Below are positions 1-8,466 of a DNA stretch of 32,184 nt, piece by piece. Within the stretch, counting starts at the first letter, position 1; every line of letters starts with the position of its first letter. The translations under genes were made by a program, and so were the position numbers. The stretch is from Bacteroidota bacterium (GTDB taxonomy: Bacteria > Bacteroidota > Bacteroidia > Chitinophagales > Chitinophagaceae). The notes under the pieces were generated by a model. It saw nothing but the letters and a program-made list of their open reading frames with translations, searched no databases and was not told the origin of the DNA. The stretch covers positions 1 through 32,184 of the forward strand of contig JAKPSI010000075.1 in NCBI GenBank assembly GCA_029555415.1, written 5' to 3'.

Positions 1-2255
1 GAAACGGTGTGACCGCATTCAGTGACAGTGTTGCGGATGTTGCGCCACCGATATTAGAGAATGAAGTGCCGCCATTCGTACTGACCTGCCATTGGTAGGT
101 GGGTGAGGTACCTGTGGCGACCACGGTCATGCTGCCATTACCGGTTTCGCAAAGTGTAACAGCAGTCGGTTGCGTGGTGATACTGACGGGCGTATAAACC
201 GTGAGCACAGATGCATTCGAAGTTGCAGCAGGTGTACAAGTACCGCTGATCACACAACGGAAACGATATCCGCTCATGGGCACGGCCACGCCTGTAAGAA
301 CCAGACTATTGGTGGTCACACCACTGTACGGTGTCACATTCACCAGATTATTATAAGTAGTGCCTCCGTCCGTACTTACCTGCCATTGATAGGTCAATGC
401 AGTGCCTGTAGCGGTGACGGTGAAACCGGTATTATTACCGGAACACATATTGGAAGTGGCCGCAGGCTGTGCGGTGATCGCCGGAGCGGTATTGACGGTC
501 AGGGTCGCGGCCGCTGAATTAGCAGTTCCGCAAGGAGCTGCGCCGGTCACTACACAACGGTATTGGTAACCGTTCATACCAGCTGTTGCGCCAGTGAGTG
601 TGATCGTACCGGTTGTAACACCGCTGTATACGCCGCCATTCGTTACGTTATTGAAAGTAGTTCCGCCATCGGTACTTTCCTGCCACTGGAAGGTGGGTGC
701 CGTACCGGTTGCAGTAACAGTGAAGCTGGTGTTAGCACCCGCGCAAAGTGTGGATGCAACAGGCGATGCCGTTACACTGACCGGTGTATTCACGGTCAGC
801 AAAGAAGCCGTTGTGGTTGCTGCAGGTGCACAGGCACCATTGATCACGCAACGGTAACGGTACGTATTCAATGCCGGTGTGGCTGCGGTAATATTCAGCG
901 TAGCAGTTGTTACACCACTGTAAGGCGCGGTATTGCTCAGGTTATTGTAGGTGGTTCCGCCATCGGTACTCAATTGCCACTGATAGGTCAGTGATGTACC
1001 ACTGGCCGCAACGGTGAAACTGGTATTGGAGCCTGAACAGATCGTGCTGCTTGCGGCAGGTTGTGTCGTAATGGCCGGTGCCGTTGTAACGGTCAGTAAT
1101 GCCACGTTGGAATTGATGGAAGGGCAACTTCCGGTCACTATACAACGGAACCTGTTACCATTCATGCCCGCGGTTACGCCAGTGATAGCAAGCGTAGCGG
1201 TGTTCGCTCCGGTAAATACACCGGCATTCACTACGTTGTTGTATGTAGATCCGCCATCCGTGCTGATCTGCCATTGATAACTGATCACTGTTCCGCTAAC
1301 AGTAACACCGAAACTTGTATTGCTGCCGGCACAGACCGTTACATCAACAGGATGTGCAGTGATCGACAATGCACTTCCGACGGTGAGGGTGGCTGCTGCA
1401 GAAGTTGCCGCAGGCGCACAGGAACCCGTAACTACACAACGGTACTGATAGTTGTTCATTCCTGCCGTGGCAGCGCCAACATTCAGTGTAGCGGTCGTAA
1501 CACCACTGTATGGAGCCGTATTCGTCAGGTTATTGAATGATGTGCCGCCATCCGTACTTAACTGCCATTGATAGGTCAGTGACCCACCGGATGCAGTAAC
1601 GGTAAAGCTGGTATTATTACCTGCACAGATACTCGCGTTGACGGGTTGTCCTGTTACTGCAGGAGCCGCATTCACCGTGAGTACACCGGCATTGGAAGTG
1701 GCCGGAGGCGTACAGGTACCGGTCACGACACAACGATACTGATAGGTATTCAAACCCGCAGTGGCCGCCGTGATCACTAATGTATTTGTTGTTACACCGC
1801 TGTAGGGTGCACCATTCGCAAGATTGGAGAAACTGGAACCGCCATTCGTACTGACCTGCCATTGGTAGGTGATACCCGTGCCGGTAGCAGTAATTGTGAA
1901 TGATGTGTTCGAACCCGCGCAGATGGTACTGTTCGCCGGTTGCGCGGTGACCGCTGGCAAGGCATTCACGGTCAGCGTAGCCGCATTGGAAGTTACTGTT
2001 GAAGGATCGCAGTTACCTACGATACAACGGTACTGATAGCTGTTCTGTGCCGTAGTGGCTGTAAACGAATAAGTAGCTGTTGTGGCACCTGATACATTGG
2101 CCCAGGTGGAACCGCCATTGGTACTCACCTGCCACTGGTAAGTGAAGGGTGCAGAACCCGCAGCTGTAACTGTAAAGCTTGCGTTTGCATTATTACATAC
2201 GGTAGAGGAAACAGGTTGGGAAGAAATGGAAGGAGGCGTACATCCAAAACTCGGA
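1..2255 (-). repeat. Tandem Ig-like domain repeats, about 294-base period
   Basis: Seven full units and one partial unit lie inside the giant minus-strand gene. Unit boundaries (the TLTVN-type strand followed by ITxQP) fall near 2250, 1970, 1680, 1385, 1090, 790, 495 and 200. Each unit encodes the same core: a Cys in TxCAGxNTSF, then TYQWQVSTDGGTT, then PYSGVTTATL, then YRCVVTG. Many units carry a third Cys in a GTCxPAATS loop. DNA similarity between units is high, consistent with expansion by recombination. Sequence assembly across this block could be collapsed or expanded. Confidence 0.85.
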
Positions 2256-4537
2256 ACGGTGGCTGACCAAACGCCCCGTCCGTGTGTACCGGCCGCGATG
2301 GTCCGGTCTGACGTACGATATTTGATCATATCCGTTCTGACATTCGGGAAGGATGCGTTCGCATTCCAGACAGTACTTGCTCCATTGAGAAGGTCGGTTT
2401 CCCAAACACCCGTCTCGGTGGCGATATAAGCTTTTGTATTATCATCAGGATGGAACAGCGCCCATCTTACAGGCATATTGGGAAGGTTTCCGTCGCACTG
2501 TGTCCAGGTAGTACCCCCATCATTCGTGAGCCACACATTATTGACCCCGAAGCTGGATACGCAAGCGATGATATTGTTATCAGATGCCCCAGTCACTACA
2601 CAGTTCACATAACCGGACATACCGGCAGGTGTGATATTGGTCTCGGTCGGTGTTGCGGTATTGGCATTATCGACCCGAACGACCCTTGCACTGCCCGTTC
2701 CGAAATATACACGGTTGGCGGTGTAGGGAGATACATGTACGGCAGAAACTTGTCCGCCATTGAATGCTGTGACACTGACGATCGCGTTCGTTGCACCTGT
2801 CTGGGGATTATCCCAGCGCAGGTATTGCCCTGCGGCATATGCCGCATACAGCAAATTACCGGAATTGTCATAATCAAACGGATTGATGAACCGGCCAACG
2901 GATGCGCTGAAGTTCACACTGCCCCATGAAGCACCACCATTGGTCGTTCTGCGGTATTGATTATATACATAAGCACCGAACTGATACTGAGGTTCGTCCT
3001 GATCGATGGCAACATAGGCGCCATCACCACCTGTCACTTCCACGGAACCGCCCAGCCCTGCATTGCTTAATGAGTGCGTACCATTGTCCTGTGCACCGGC
3101 CAGGAAATAGTTGGTCGTTGACGGGTGGATCGCAACGGAATAGAATTGTTTGAGGCGAAGTCCCTGGTTGCGGTCGCGGATCGTAGTACCGCCATCCGCG
3201 GAGAAGTGTACACCGCCATCGCATGTAAAGAGTAATTTATTACCGCCATCCCACCATTGCATATTGTGCTGATCGGCGTGAACATATTGTCCGGCAGTAC
3301 CCACCCAGGCGGAAATTTTTGTCCAGGTAGCACCACCATCCGTTGTTTTAAAACAATCCAGTCCTCCCACGATGCACTGATTAGCATCAGCCGGGTTGAT
3401 AGCGGTAGCCAGTGCATACCAGCCTTGCTGACTTGCCCAGCCGCTGGTGGGTTGTCCGGCAGTAGGCGCCCAGGTGTCACCACCATCAGTCGATTTATAG
3501 ATTGTTGGGACCTGATAAGATGCATTCGCGGGGAGTGCATACAAAGTATTCCCGAGAATGGAGAGTTCCGCGCGCTGAGCACCGGAAGCGAAATCAGCCG
3601 TAGGTGCGGTCCATGTTCCGGCAGCTACTGTTGCGGGAATATCAGTAAAGCGATAACCCTGTGTACTGAAGATACCGCTGACAACGTGCAGTCTGCCTGC
3701 GGCCGCTGTTGTGCTGATCTCCAGATCACAAATGTTGCTGCTTAATCCTGTGGGGGTGATATTGGTCCAGGTAGAACCACCATTAGTGGAGCGCTGCAGA
3801 CCGTTATTGCGGGTACCGAGGTATACATTGCCCTGGTAATCGCAAAGGATACGCGTACCGGCTGTGAATGATGTGGTGCTGGGCAGCAGTGACCAGCTCA
3901 CACCATGGTCGGTACTCTTGAATACGCCTACACCTGAAACCGCATCCGCATTGGAATAGGATTCACCGGTGCAGAAGTACATGATATTATTATTGGAAGG
4001 ATCCTGACAGATCGCGGATACCGCGAGGTTACTCAGGTTGTCATTCACCAGTTGCCATGTAGCGGGGAAAGCAGTGATATCCGTGGTTTTCCAGAGACCG
4101 CCATCCACCCCACCGACCCAAACGGTTTTGTGTGTAGCGTCAGCTGAGTCCACGATCGCTGCGCGAATACGGCCCGAAGTGATGCCGGAGTTCGCACGGG
4201 TATTACCATTGGATGAACCGACCACGTCACTGTTCGGACCTCTTTCTATCCAGGCCAGCGGAGTGAGCAGACTGGAAGTATTGCGTGCACGGTCTTTGGC
4301 GGCACGTGTCTGATCGATGGCCAGCCATAATTTATCCCATGGAACTTTTCCGGTGGCCGGGTCCTTGGTCCGTTCGATCTCGAACTGGATGGCCTTATCC
4401 GGACCATCATACATATCGTTCTCTTCAGATTCGGCTTCGATCATTTCAGATTCATGATGTCCGCGTAACTGAAAGAAAAGAATGGCTGAGAAAATGGCAG
4501 TAATGGTAAGCAGGTAAATGAGGTAACGTTTTTTCAT
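1..4537 (-). CDS. Giant secreted BNR/beta-propeller protein with C-terminal Ig-like repeat array (3' end cut by window)
   Basis: The frame is open from ATG 4537 to the window edge (1512 codons plus one base), so the C terminus is missing. The start is a short basic stretch and one hydrophobic segment (MKKRYLIYLLTITAIFSAIL), which serves as a signal peptide or membrane anchor. Residues about 90-760 carry many Asp-box/BNR-like motifs such as TNGGSTW, TDGGATW and TNDGGTTW, as in VPS10/sortilin-like and exo-sialidase-like propellers. From residue about 766 onward there are about 98-residue Ig-like units with a Cys pair (TxCAGxNTSF and YRCxVTG). Proteins of this shape in Bacteroidota are usually exported by the type IX secretion system and end in a sorting domain; that end is not visible here, so T9SS export is inference. 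A role in adhesion or surface binding is plausible. No catalytic residues were recognised. Confidence 0.85.
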   Translation of the reverse strand, partial: MKKRYLIYLLTITAIFSAILFFQLRGHHESEMIEAESEENDMYDGPDKAIQFEIERTKDPATGKVPWDKLWLAIDQTRAAKDRARNTSSLLTPLAWIERGPNSDVVGSSNGNTRANSGITSGRIRAAIVDSADATHKTVWVGGVDGGLWKTTDITAFPATWQLVNDNLSNLAVSAICQDPSNNNIMYFCTGESYSNADAVSGVGVFKSTDHGVSWSLLPSTTSFTAGTRILCDYQGNVYLGTRNNGLQRSTNGGSTWTNITPTGLSSNICDLEISTTAAAGRLHVVSGIFSTQGYRFTDIPATVAAGTWTAPTADFASGAQRAELSILGNTLYALPANASYQVPTIYKSTDGGDTWAPTAGQPTSGWASQQGWYALATAINPADANQCIVGGLDCFKTTDGGATWTKISAWVGTAGQYVHADQHNMQWWDGGNKLLFTCDGGVHFSADGGTTIRDRNQGLRLKQFYSVAIHPSTTNYFLAGAQDNGTHSLSNAGLGGSVEVTGGDGAYVAIDQDEPQYQFGAYVYNQYRRTTNGGASWGSVNFSASVGRFINPFDYDNSGNLLYAAYAAGQYLRWDNPQTGATNAIVSVTAFNGGQVSAVHVSPYTANRVYFGTGSARVVRVDNANTATPTETNITPAGMSGYVNCVVTGASDNNIIACVSSFGVNNVWLTNDGGTTWTQCDGNLPNMPVRWALFHPDDNTKAYIATETGVWETDLLNGASTVWNANASFPNVRTDMIKYRTSDRTIAAGTHGRGVWSATVPSFGCTPPSISSQPVSSTVCNNANASFTVTAAGSAPFTYQWQVSTNGGSTWANVSGATTATYSFTATTAQNSYQYRCIVGNCDPSTVTSNAATLTVNALPAVTAQPANSTICAGSNTSFTITATGTGITYQWQVSTNGGSSFSNLANGAPYSGVTTNTLVITAATAGLNTYQYRCVVTGTCTPPATSNAGVLTVNAAPAVTGQPVNASICAGNNTSFTVTASGGSLTYQWQLSTDGGTSFNNLTNTAPYSGVTTATLNVGAATAGMNNYQYRCVVTGSCAPAATSAAATLTVGSALSITAHPVDVTVCAGSNTSFGVTVSGTVISYQWQISTDGGSTYNNVVNAGVFTGANTATLAITGVTAGMNGNRFRCIVTGSCPSINSNVALLTVTTAPAITTQPAASSTICSGSNTSFTVAASGTSLTYQWQLSTDGGTTYNNLSNTAPYSGVTTATLNITAATPALNTYRYRCVINGACAPAATTTASLLTVNTPVSVTASPVASTLCAGANTSFTVTATGTAPTFQWQESTDGGTTFNNVTNGGVYSGVTTGTITLTGATAGMNGYQYRCVVTGAAPCGTANSAAATLTVNTAPAITAQPAATSNMCSGNNTGFTVTATGTALTYQWQVSTDGGTTYNNLVNVTPYSGVTTNSLVLTGVAVPMSGYRFRCVISGTCTPAATSNASVLTVYTPVSITTQPTAVTLCETGNGSMTVVATGTSPTYQWQVSTNGGTSFSNIGGATSATLSLNAVTPF

Positions 4538-4556
4538 AATGTTGTGCTTGGTGGAC

Positions 4557-4572
4557 CGCCGCATGAGCGGCG
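4557..4572 (-). promoter_or_regulatory. GC-rich hairpin in the leader of the giant surface-protein gene
   Basis: CGCCGC / ATGA / GCGGCG is a perfect 6-bp stem with a 4-base loop, 19 bases upstream of the ATG at 4537. No T-run follows it on the minus strand, so it is not an obvious terminator. It could be an mRNA leader structure or chance. Confidence 0.3.
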
Positions 4573-4705
4573 ATTAAATATAGGTGGTAACAATATATAA
4601 AAATAGCTGAATTACATGGCCATAGGGGGACAGTACTTCAATTATTTCATTTGAAATATCGTAATTTTTTCCACTGATGTTAGTTATTTCCCTGTCTAAG
4701 CGGGG

Positions 4706-4724
4706 AAAATACCACGAAGTGGTA
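4706..4724 (-). terminator. Likely terminator of ridA
   Basis: On the minus strand TACCAC-TTC-GTGGTA forms a perfect 6-bp stem five bases after the ridA stop and is followed by TTTT. The stem is short and the T-run is only four bases, so strength is uncertain. Confidence 0.5.
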
Positions 4725-4728
4725 GTGT

Positions 4729-5106
4729 TCAGCAGGCGATCATGCTGATCTCAACATTGACGTTCTTGGGAAGGGCGGAAACCTGAACGGTCTCACGGGC
4801 AGGAAAATCGCCATCAAAATATTTTCCGTAGACCGCATTCACTTCGCTGAACTGCTGCATATCCGTCAGGAAGATGGTGGTCTTTACAACATGGCTGAAG
4901 TCTTTCCCCGCTGCCTGCAACACTGCCTTGATATTATGCATCACCTGATGAGTTTCTTCTGAAATATCCTTGTTCTTCAGTTCACCGGTTGCAGGATCGA
5001 TACAAACCTGACCGGAGAGAAAAAGAAAGGGGCCGGATTGCACTGCCTGATTATAGGGGCCGATGGGTGCAGGTGCGTTCGGGGTATTGATGATGGACTT
5101 GCTCAT
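4729..5106 (-). CDS. ridA: RidA/YjgF/UK114 family enamine/imine deaminase
   Basis: This 125-residue protein is full length for the RidA family. RidA hydrolyses reactive 2-aminoacrylate and related enamines/imines made by PLP enzymes, yielding 2-keto acids and ammonia, in the cytoplasm. Family marks visible are NAPAPIGPYNQAV near the N terminus, the FLSGQV strand, and the C-terminal block FPARETVQVSALP with the substrate-carboxylate-binding Arg104, followed by VEISMIA with Glu119. The protein ends right after this block (IAC). It stands alone, divergent from the gene at 5174, with 67 bases between them. Specificity within the Rid superfamily cannot be set without alignment, but Arg104 argues for an active RidA-like member. 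Confidence 0.93.
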   Translation of the reverse strand: MSKSIINTPNAPAPIGPYNQAVQSGPFLFLSGQVCIDPATGELKNKDISEETHQVMHNIKAVLQAAGKDFSHVVKTTIFLTDMQQFSEVNAVYGKYFDGDFPARETVQVSALPKNVNVEISMIAC

Positions 5107-5173
5107 ATTGTTTTATTGAAAGGATTACCGGACGAATTTAGCTTTATGTACTTTCTTTGCAAAAAATAGCTGG

Positions 5174-5797
5174 ATGAAGGTCATTGTGATCGGCAATATG
5201 GAACAACAGGAACACTGGAGCGCTTTGCAGACGGATCCGGCTGCCGTCAGCTGGCAGCAAAATACCGCAAACATTCCTTCAGGTTCATATGTCCTGGATC
5301 TGTTGTTCGATGGCAGTGCAGAAAGGATCAGCAGTTTACTCAGTTCCTCACCTGCTTGTTGCCTGGTCAGTTCCATAACGGTCACTTGTGCTGAGCTTCC
5401 AACCACTTTCGCGAGGTTCAATGGCTGGCCTGGTTTTGCAGAAAAAAATATCATTGAGTCAGCCTGCAGCAATGAAACCTTAAAAGATCATGTTGCGGCC
5501 TTACTTGCTGTATTCGGAAAATCACCGCAATGGGTGAAAGATATTCCCGGTTTTATTGCTGCACGCATCGTATCCATGATCATCAATGAAGCTTATCTCG
5601 GTTCGCAGGAGCTGGTGAGCGACCGCAGCTCGATCGATACGGCCATGAAACTGGGAACCGGATATCCTTTCGGTCCTTTTGAATGGTGCGGTAAGATCGG
5701 AACGAAAAAAGTATATGAATTGCTGGTGCGTTTATCTGCTGACGAGACAAGATACACACCGGCTGAAAGTTTAATAAAGGAGGCGTTACAGGCATGA
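5174..5797 (+). CDS. 3-hydroxyacyl-CoA dehydrogenase-like protein with degenerate NAD domain
   Basis: The C-terminal half (residues about 124-206) matches the helical 3HCDH C-terminal domain: DIPGFIAARIVSMIINEAY, then IDTAMKLGTGYPFGPFEW. The N-terminal half is only about 120 residues, against about 180-190 in true dehydrogenases. It starts like a Rossmann fold (MKVIVIGNME) but lacks GxGxxG. The place of the catalytic His block (usually GLHFFNP) reads GWPGFAE at residues 84-90, so the His is absent. The protein is therefore probably not an active dehydrogenase; a binding or structural role is inference. Its stop overlaps the tsaB start by four bases (ATGA), suggesting translational coupling and one transcript. 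Confidence 0.75.
   Translation: MKVIVIGNMEQQEHWSALQTDPAAVSWQQNTANIPSGSYVLDLLFDGSAERISSLLSSSPACCLVSSITVTCAELPTTFARFNGWPGFAEKNIIESACSNETLKDHVAALLAVFGKSPQWVKDIPGFIAARIVSMIINEAYLGSQELVSDRSSIDTAMKLGTGYPFGPFEWCGKIGTKKVYELLVRLSADETRYTPAESLIKEALQA
5776..5783 (+). promoter_or_regulatory. Strong Shine-Dalgarno for tsaB
   Basis: AAAGGAGG lies 10 bases before the tsaB ATG, inside the end of the upstream coding region. A near-perfect anti-SD match is unusual among the genes of this window and supports the ATG at 5794 as the real start. Confidence 0.65.
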
Positions 5798-6462
5798 GTC
5801 TTATCCTCAATATCGACACCGCTCTTGAACAAGCCTCCGTTTGCCTGGCAGATGGAGCGAATGTGATCAGCATGGAGGAAAATGGGGCTCAGAAGGACCA
5901 TGCTTCCTGGGTGCATCCTGCTATTGCACGCTTACTCGAACTGAACGGGAAGAAGATGGCGGACCTTTCCGCTGTTGCGGTCAGTATCGGCCCGGGATCA
6001 TACACAGGATTACGTGTCGGATTGGCCACTGCAAAGGGTATTTGTTACGCTGCCGGGTTACCGCTCATTACAGTGCCAACACTTAAAGTAATTGCAGTGT
6101 CCGCACTTAGTGAAGCAACAGAATGGATCTGTCCGCTCATTGATGCAAGACGTATGGAAGTTTTTTCTGCTTTTTACGGAAAAACACTTAGTGAGATCAG
6201 AGCTGCAAACGCGGAAGTGCTTGATGAGAAGAGCTATACAGCCGAACTAAGTACTCATAAGATACTCTTTTGCGGTAATGGTATGCAAAAATTGCAAAAT
6301 ATGTTATCGCACCCCAATGCGTCATTCAGTACTGCAAAGCCATCAGCTGCCCACCTGGCAAGGCTTTCAGCGGATGAATACCTTCAAAAAAACTTTGCGG
6401 ATCTGGCCTATTCAGCACCCTTATATATTAAAGATTTTTATTTTCCCAACGCAGGAAAATAA
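5794..6462 (+). CDS. tsaB: tRNA N6-threonylcarbamoyladenosine biosynthesis protein TsaB
   Basis: This 222-residue protein matches TsaB, the non-catalytic partner of TsaD. With TsaE and TsaC it makes the universal t6A37 modification on ANN-decoding tRNAs in the cytoplasm. The ASKHA (actin-like) fold marks are the N-terminal LNIDTALEQASVCL strand pair, an HASWVHP segment, and the family hallmark IGPGSYTGLRVGLATAKG at about residues 65-82, followed by GLPLITVPTL. The start is set by a strong AAAGGAGG ten bases upstream and by the ATGA overlap with the preceding gene. The C-terminal half is more diverged, as is normal for TsaB. Other tsa genes are not in the window. Confidence 0.93.
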   Translation: MSLILNIDTALEQASVCLADGANVISMEENGAQKDHASWVHPAIARLLELNGKKMADLSAVAVSIGPGSYTGLRVGLATAKGICYAAGLPLITVPTLKVIAVSALSEATEWICPLIDARRMEVFSAFYGKTLSEIRAANAEVLDEKSYTAELSTHKILFCGNGMQKLQNMLSHPNASFSTAKPSAAHLARLSADEYLQKNFADLAYSAPLYIKDFYFPNAGK

Positions 6463-6516
6463 GCCGGCTGTACGTCCAATCATCAATATTTTTTTTCATA
6501 CCAAATTTCACTACGA

Positions 6517-6524
6517 TATTTTTG
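6517..6524 (+). promoter_or_regulatory. Candidate Bacteroidota -7 box for the ArsR-type regulator
   Basis: TATTTTTG fits the Bacteroidota -7 consensus TAnnTTTG exactly. It lies 22 bases before the ATG at 6547. The region about 20 bases upstream is a T-run ending in TTTTC, not a clean TTTG -33 element, so this is a moderate candidate. Confidence 0.4.
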
Positions 6525-6546
6525 CATTTTTCAACCGGCTCAGATT

Positions 6547-6882
6547 ATGAACAATTACTCACTGACTTTAACAGCAGATCAGAAAGGAGCGCAACTCACT
6601 ATTGATCTCCTCAATGTCAAGAAAGCAGCGCTTACACTCCGTGCTCTCAATCACAAACTTCGCCAGCAGATCCTTAAACTGATCGATGAACAGGGGAAAA
6701 TGACCGTTACAGAGATCTATGTCAAATTAAGACTGGAACAATCTGTGGCTTCCCAGCACCTGGCCATCCTCCGCAAAGCAGGATTTGTGAACACCACACG
6801 TGACGGTAAATTCATCTATTACTCGGTGAATGCAAGCAGATTAGAAGAGATGAACCGTTTTGTGGAAGAGTTACTGAACTGA
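6547..6882 (+). CDS. ArsR-type winged-helix transcriptional regulator without cysteines
   Basis: This 111-residue protein has an N-terminal extension of about 25 residues, then an ArsR/SmtB-like winged helix. Visible parts are LRALNHKLRQQILKLI, the TVTEIYVKLRLEQ helix pair, the recognition helix QSVASQHLAILRKAGFV (residues 65-81), and the wing TTRDGKFIYYSVN. It has no cysteine at all, so the ELCVCDL metal site of ArsR/SmtB and the dithiol switch of BigR/SqrR are both absent. It must sense something else or work as a metal-independent regulator. It sits just upstream of a persulfide dioxygenase/rhodanese gene, but a terminator separates the two. Regulation of that neighbour is plausible by position only. 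Confidence 0.85.
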   Translation: MNNYSLTLTADQKGAQLTIDLLNVKKAALTLRALNHKLRQQILKLIDEQGKMTVTEIYVKLRLEQSVASQHLAILRKAGFVNTTRDGKFIYYSVNASRLEEMNRFVEELLN

Positions 6883-6906
6883 CACTAAGATCGATTTAAC
6901 AGACTG

Positions 6907-6933
6907 ACCCGCCTCCGGCGGGTTCTTTTTTTT
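6907..6933 (+). terminator. Rho-independent terminator after the ArsR-type gene
   Basis: ACCCGCC-TCC-GGCGGGT is a perfect 7-bp GC-rich stem followed by TTCTTTTTTTT. It ends only 37 bases before the ATG of the CstB-like gene, so it may also act as an attenuator between the two genes. Confidence 0.85.
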
Positions 6934-6970
6934 GATGAATTCGGTAATTTCGCCCTTTAAACCAACGATC

Positions 6971-8380
6971 ATGTACATCAAGCAATTATATACCGGCTGC
7001 CTGAGCGAAGCTGCATACTATGTAGAAAGCAAAGGCGAAGCCGTCATCATCGACCCCCTCCGGGATATCGATGTCTATCTTTCCCTCGCTAAAGAGCGGA
7101 ATGCCAGCATCAAATACATCTTTGAAACACATTTTCATGCCGACTTCGTCAGCGGTCACCTCGACCTCGCCAAAGCCACCGGCGCACCGATCGTGTACGG
7201 TCCTGAAACCAATGCCGGTTTCGACGTGCATGTTGCGAAGGATGGTGAACGTTTTCAGATCGGTGATATCAGCATTGAAGTATTGCATACACCCGGACAT
7301 ACACTGGAATCCTCCTGCTATTTACTGAAAGATGAAAATGGAAAAGACCACTGTGTATTCACCGGTGATACCTTATTCGTGGGTGATGTAGGCCGCCCGG
7401 ACCTGGCACAGAAAGGAGAAACACTGACCATGGAAGATCTGGCCGGTATGATGTACGACAGCATCCACAGCAAATTATTCCCGCTGGCGGATGATGTGAT
7501 CGTATATCCCGCGCATGGTCCCGGCAGTGCCTGCGGCAAGAACCTCGGCCCGAATACCATGAGTACGATCGGTGAAGAGAAACAGACCAACTATGCAATG
7601 AAGGCCGCCACCAAAGAGATCTTCATCAAAGAAGTGACAGATGGCATCCAGGCTCCCCCGAATTACTTCCCCATCAATGCGAAGATCAATAAAGAAGGAT
7701 ATGATGATCTGAGTGATGTGATCGCAGAGGGTATGCAGGCACTCAGCGTGAATGCATTCAAAGCAGCCATCAATGAGGATACGATCATCCTGGATACCCG
7801 TAAGTCCGAAACCTTTACCCAGGGCTTCGTTCCGGGCTCCATCAGCATCGGACTGGAAGGACGTTTCGCGGAATGGGCCGGCAGTCTGCTTTCTTTTAAA
7901 GCCCCCATCCTGCTGGTCACAGACGCAGGCATGGAGAAAGAAACCATCATCCGTCTCGCACGTGTCGGATTTGATAATGTGAAAGGCTATCTCGAAGGTT
8001 CATTTGAAGCCTGGCAGCAAGCCGGTGAAGACATCGATATGATCATTGAAGTGGAAGCGGATGAACTGATGATGGACATCCCGCATGATCCCAACCTCCT
8101 GGTGATCGATGTACGCAGGCCAACGGAATTCGCGGACGGACACCTGAAAGATGCAAGAAATATTCCGCTGGATGAAATGACCGATCCGGGTACGATCGCC
8201 ATGCTGGAGGAAACGCAGAACCTGTATGTGCATTGTCAGGGTGGTTACCGCAGTGTGATCGCCGCATCCATGATGAAGCGCCAGGGATTGCATAATCTCC
8301 GGAACATCGTGGGCGGGTGGAATAAGATCAAAGAGGAGAAAAGAGCGGTGGTGGTGAAGGAGAAGAGTGTGCTGAATTGA
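6971..8380 (+). CDS. CstB-like persulfide dioxygenase / rhodanese fusion protein
   Basis: 469 residues from ATG 6971; an in-frame TTG at 6932 was rejected because it lies in the terminator T-run. Residues 1-230 are a metallo-beta-lactamase fold of the ETHE1 type: THFHADF (His54, His56, Asp58), HTPGHT (His110), TGDTLF (Asp133) and YPAHGPG (His182). Residues about 255-355 are a rhodanese-like domain in which the active Cys is replaced (LLVTDAGME, Asp318). Residues about 365-465 are a second rhodanese with an active-site Cys422 in VHCQGGYRS. This order (MBL, pseudo-rhodanese, active rhodanese) is that of Staphylococcus CstB, which oxidises persulfides with O2 and Fe(II) and makes thiosulfate. 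A role in sulfide/persulfide detoxification in the cytoplasm is inferred. No sqr gene is nearby. Confidence 0.9.
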   Translation: MYIKQLYTGCLSEAAYYVESKGEAVIIDPLRDIDVYLSLAKERNASIKYIFETHFHADFVSGHLDLAKATGAPIVYGPETNAGFDVHVAKDGERFQIGDISIEVLHTPGHTLESSCYLLKDENGKDHCVFTGDTLFVGDVGRPDLAQKGETLTMEDLAGMMYDSIHSKLFPLADDVIVYPAHGPGSACGKNLGPNTMSTIGEEKQTNYAMKAATKEIFIKEVTDGIQAPPNYFPINAKINKEGYDDLSDVIAEGMQALSVNAFKAAINEDTIILDTRKSETFTQGFVPGSISIGLEGRFAEWAGSLLSFKAPILLVTDAGMEKETIIRLARVGFDNVKGYLEGSFEAWQQAGEDIDMIIEVEADELMMDIPHDPNLLVIDVRRPTEFADGHLKDARNIPLDEMTDPGTIAMLEETQNLYVHCQGGYRSVIAASMMKRQGLHNLRNIVGGWNKIKEEKRAVVVKEKSVLN

Positions 8381-8381
8381 G

Positions 8382-8448
8382 AACGCAGATTTACGCAGAT
8401 TGGCGCAGATAGCGCAGATTTACGCAGATTAACACAGATTAGCGCGGA
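8382..8448. repeat. Array of about 10-base units ending in CGCAGAT
   Basis: Starting two bases after the CstB-like stop codon, six to seven units of the form nnnCGCAGAT(T) follow each other at 10-base spacing with one 9-base slip. The last units drift to ACACAGATT and GCGCGGA. A related array is at 26681-26730. There are no spacers between units, so this is not CRISPR. Confidence 0.8.
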
Positions 8449-8466
8449 GTAGAACCATTAAATGAG

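Noticed and set aside
3067-3582. A 171-codon minus-strand frame inside the giant gene
   Set aside because: It is a different frame of the same strand; the main frame is continuous through it with clear Asp-box motifs.
170-4503. Many open plus-strand frames giving Cys/Gly/Arg-rich or Thr/Val-rich translations
   Set aside because: They are antisense to the giant minus-strand gene, recur with its 294-base repeat period, and have no family features.
6932-6970. Upstream TTG start for the CstB-like protein
   Set aside because: It lies in the terminator T-run, and the family N terminus (MYIKQLYTGC) begins at the ATG at 6971.
8382-8448. Possible CRISPR array (also the arrays at 26681-26905)
   Set aside because: Units are about 10 bases with no unique spacers, and no cas genes are present.
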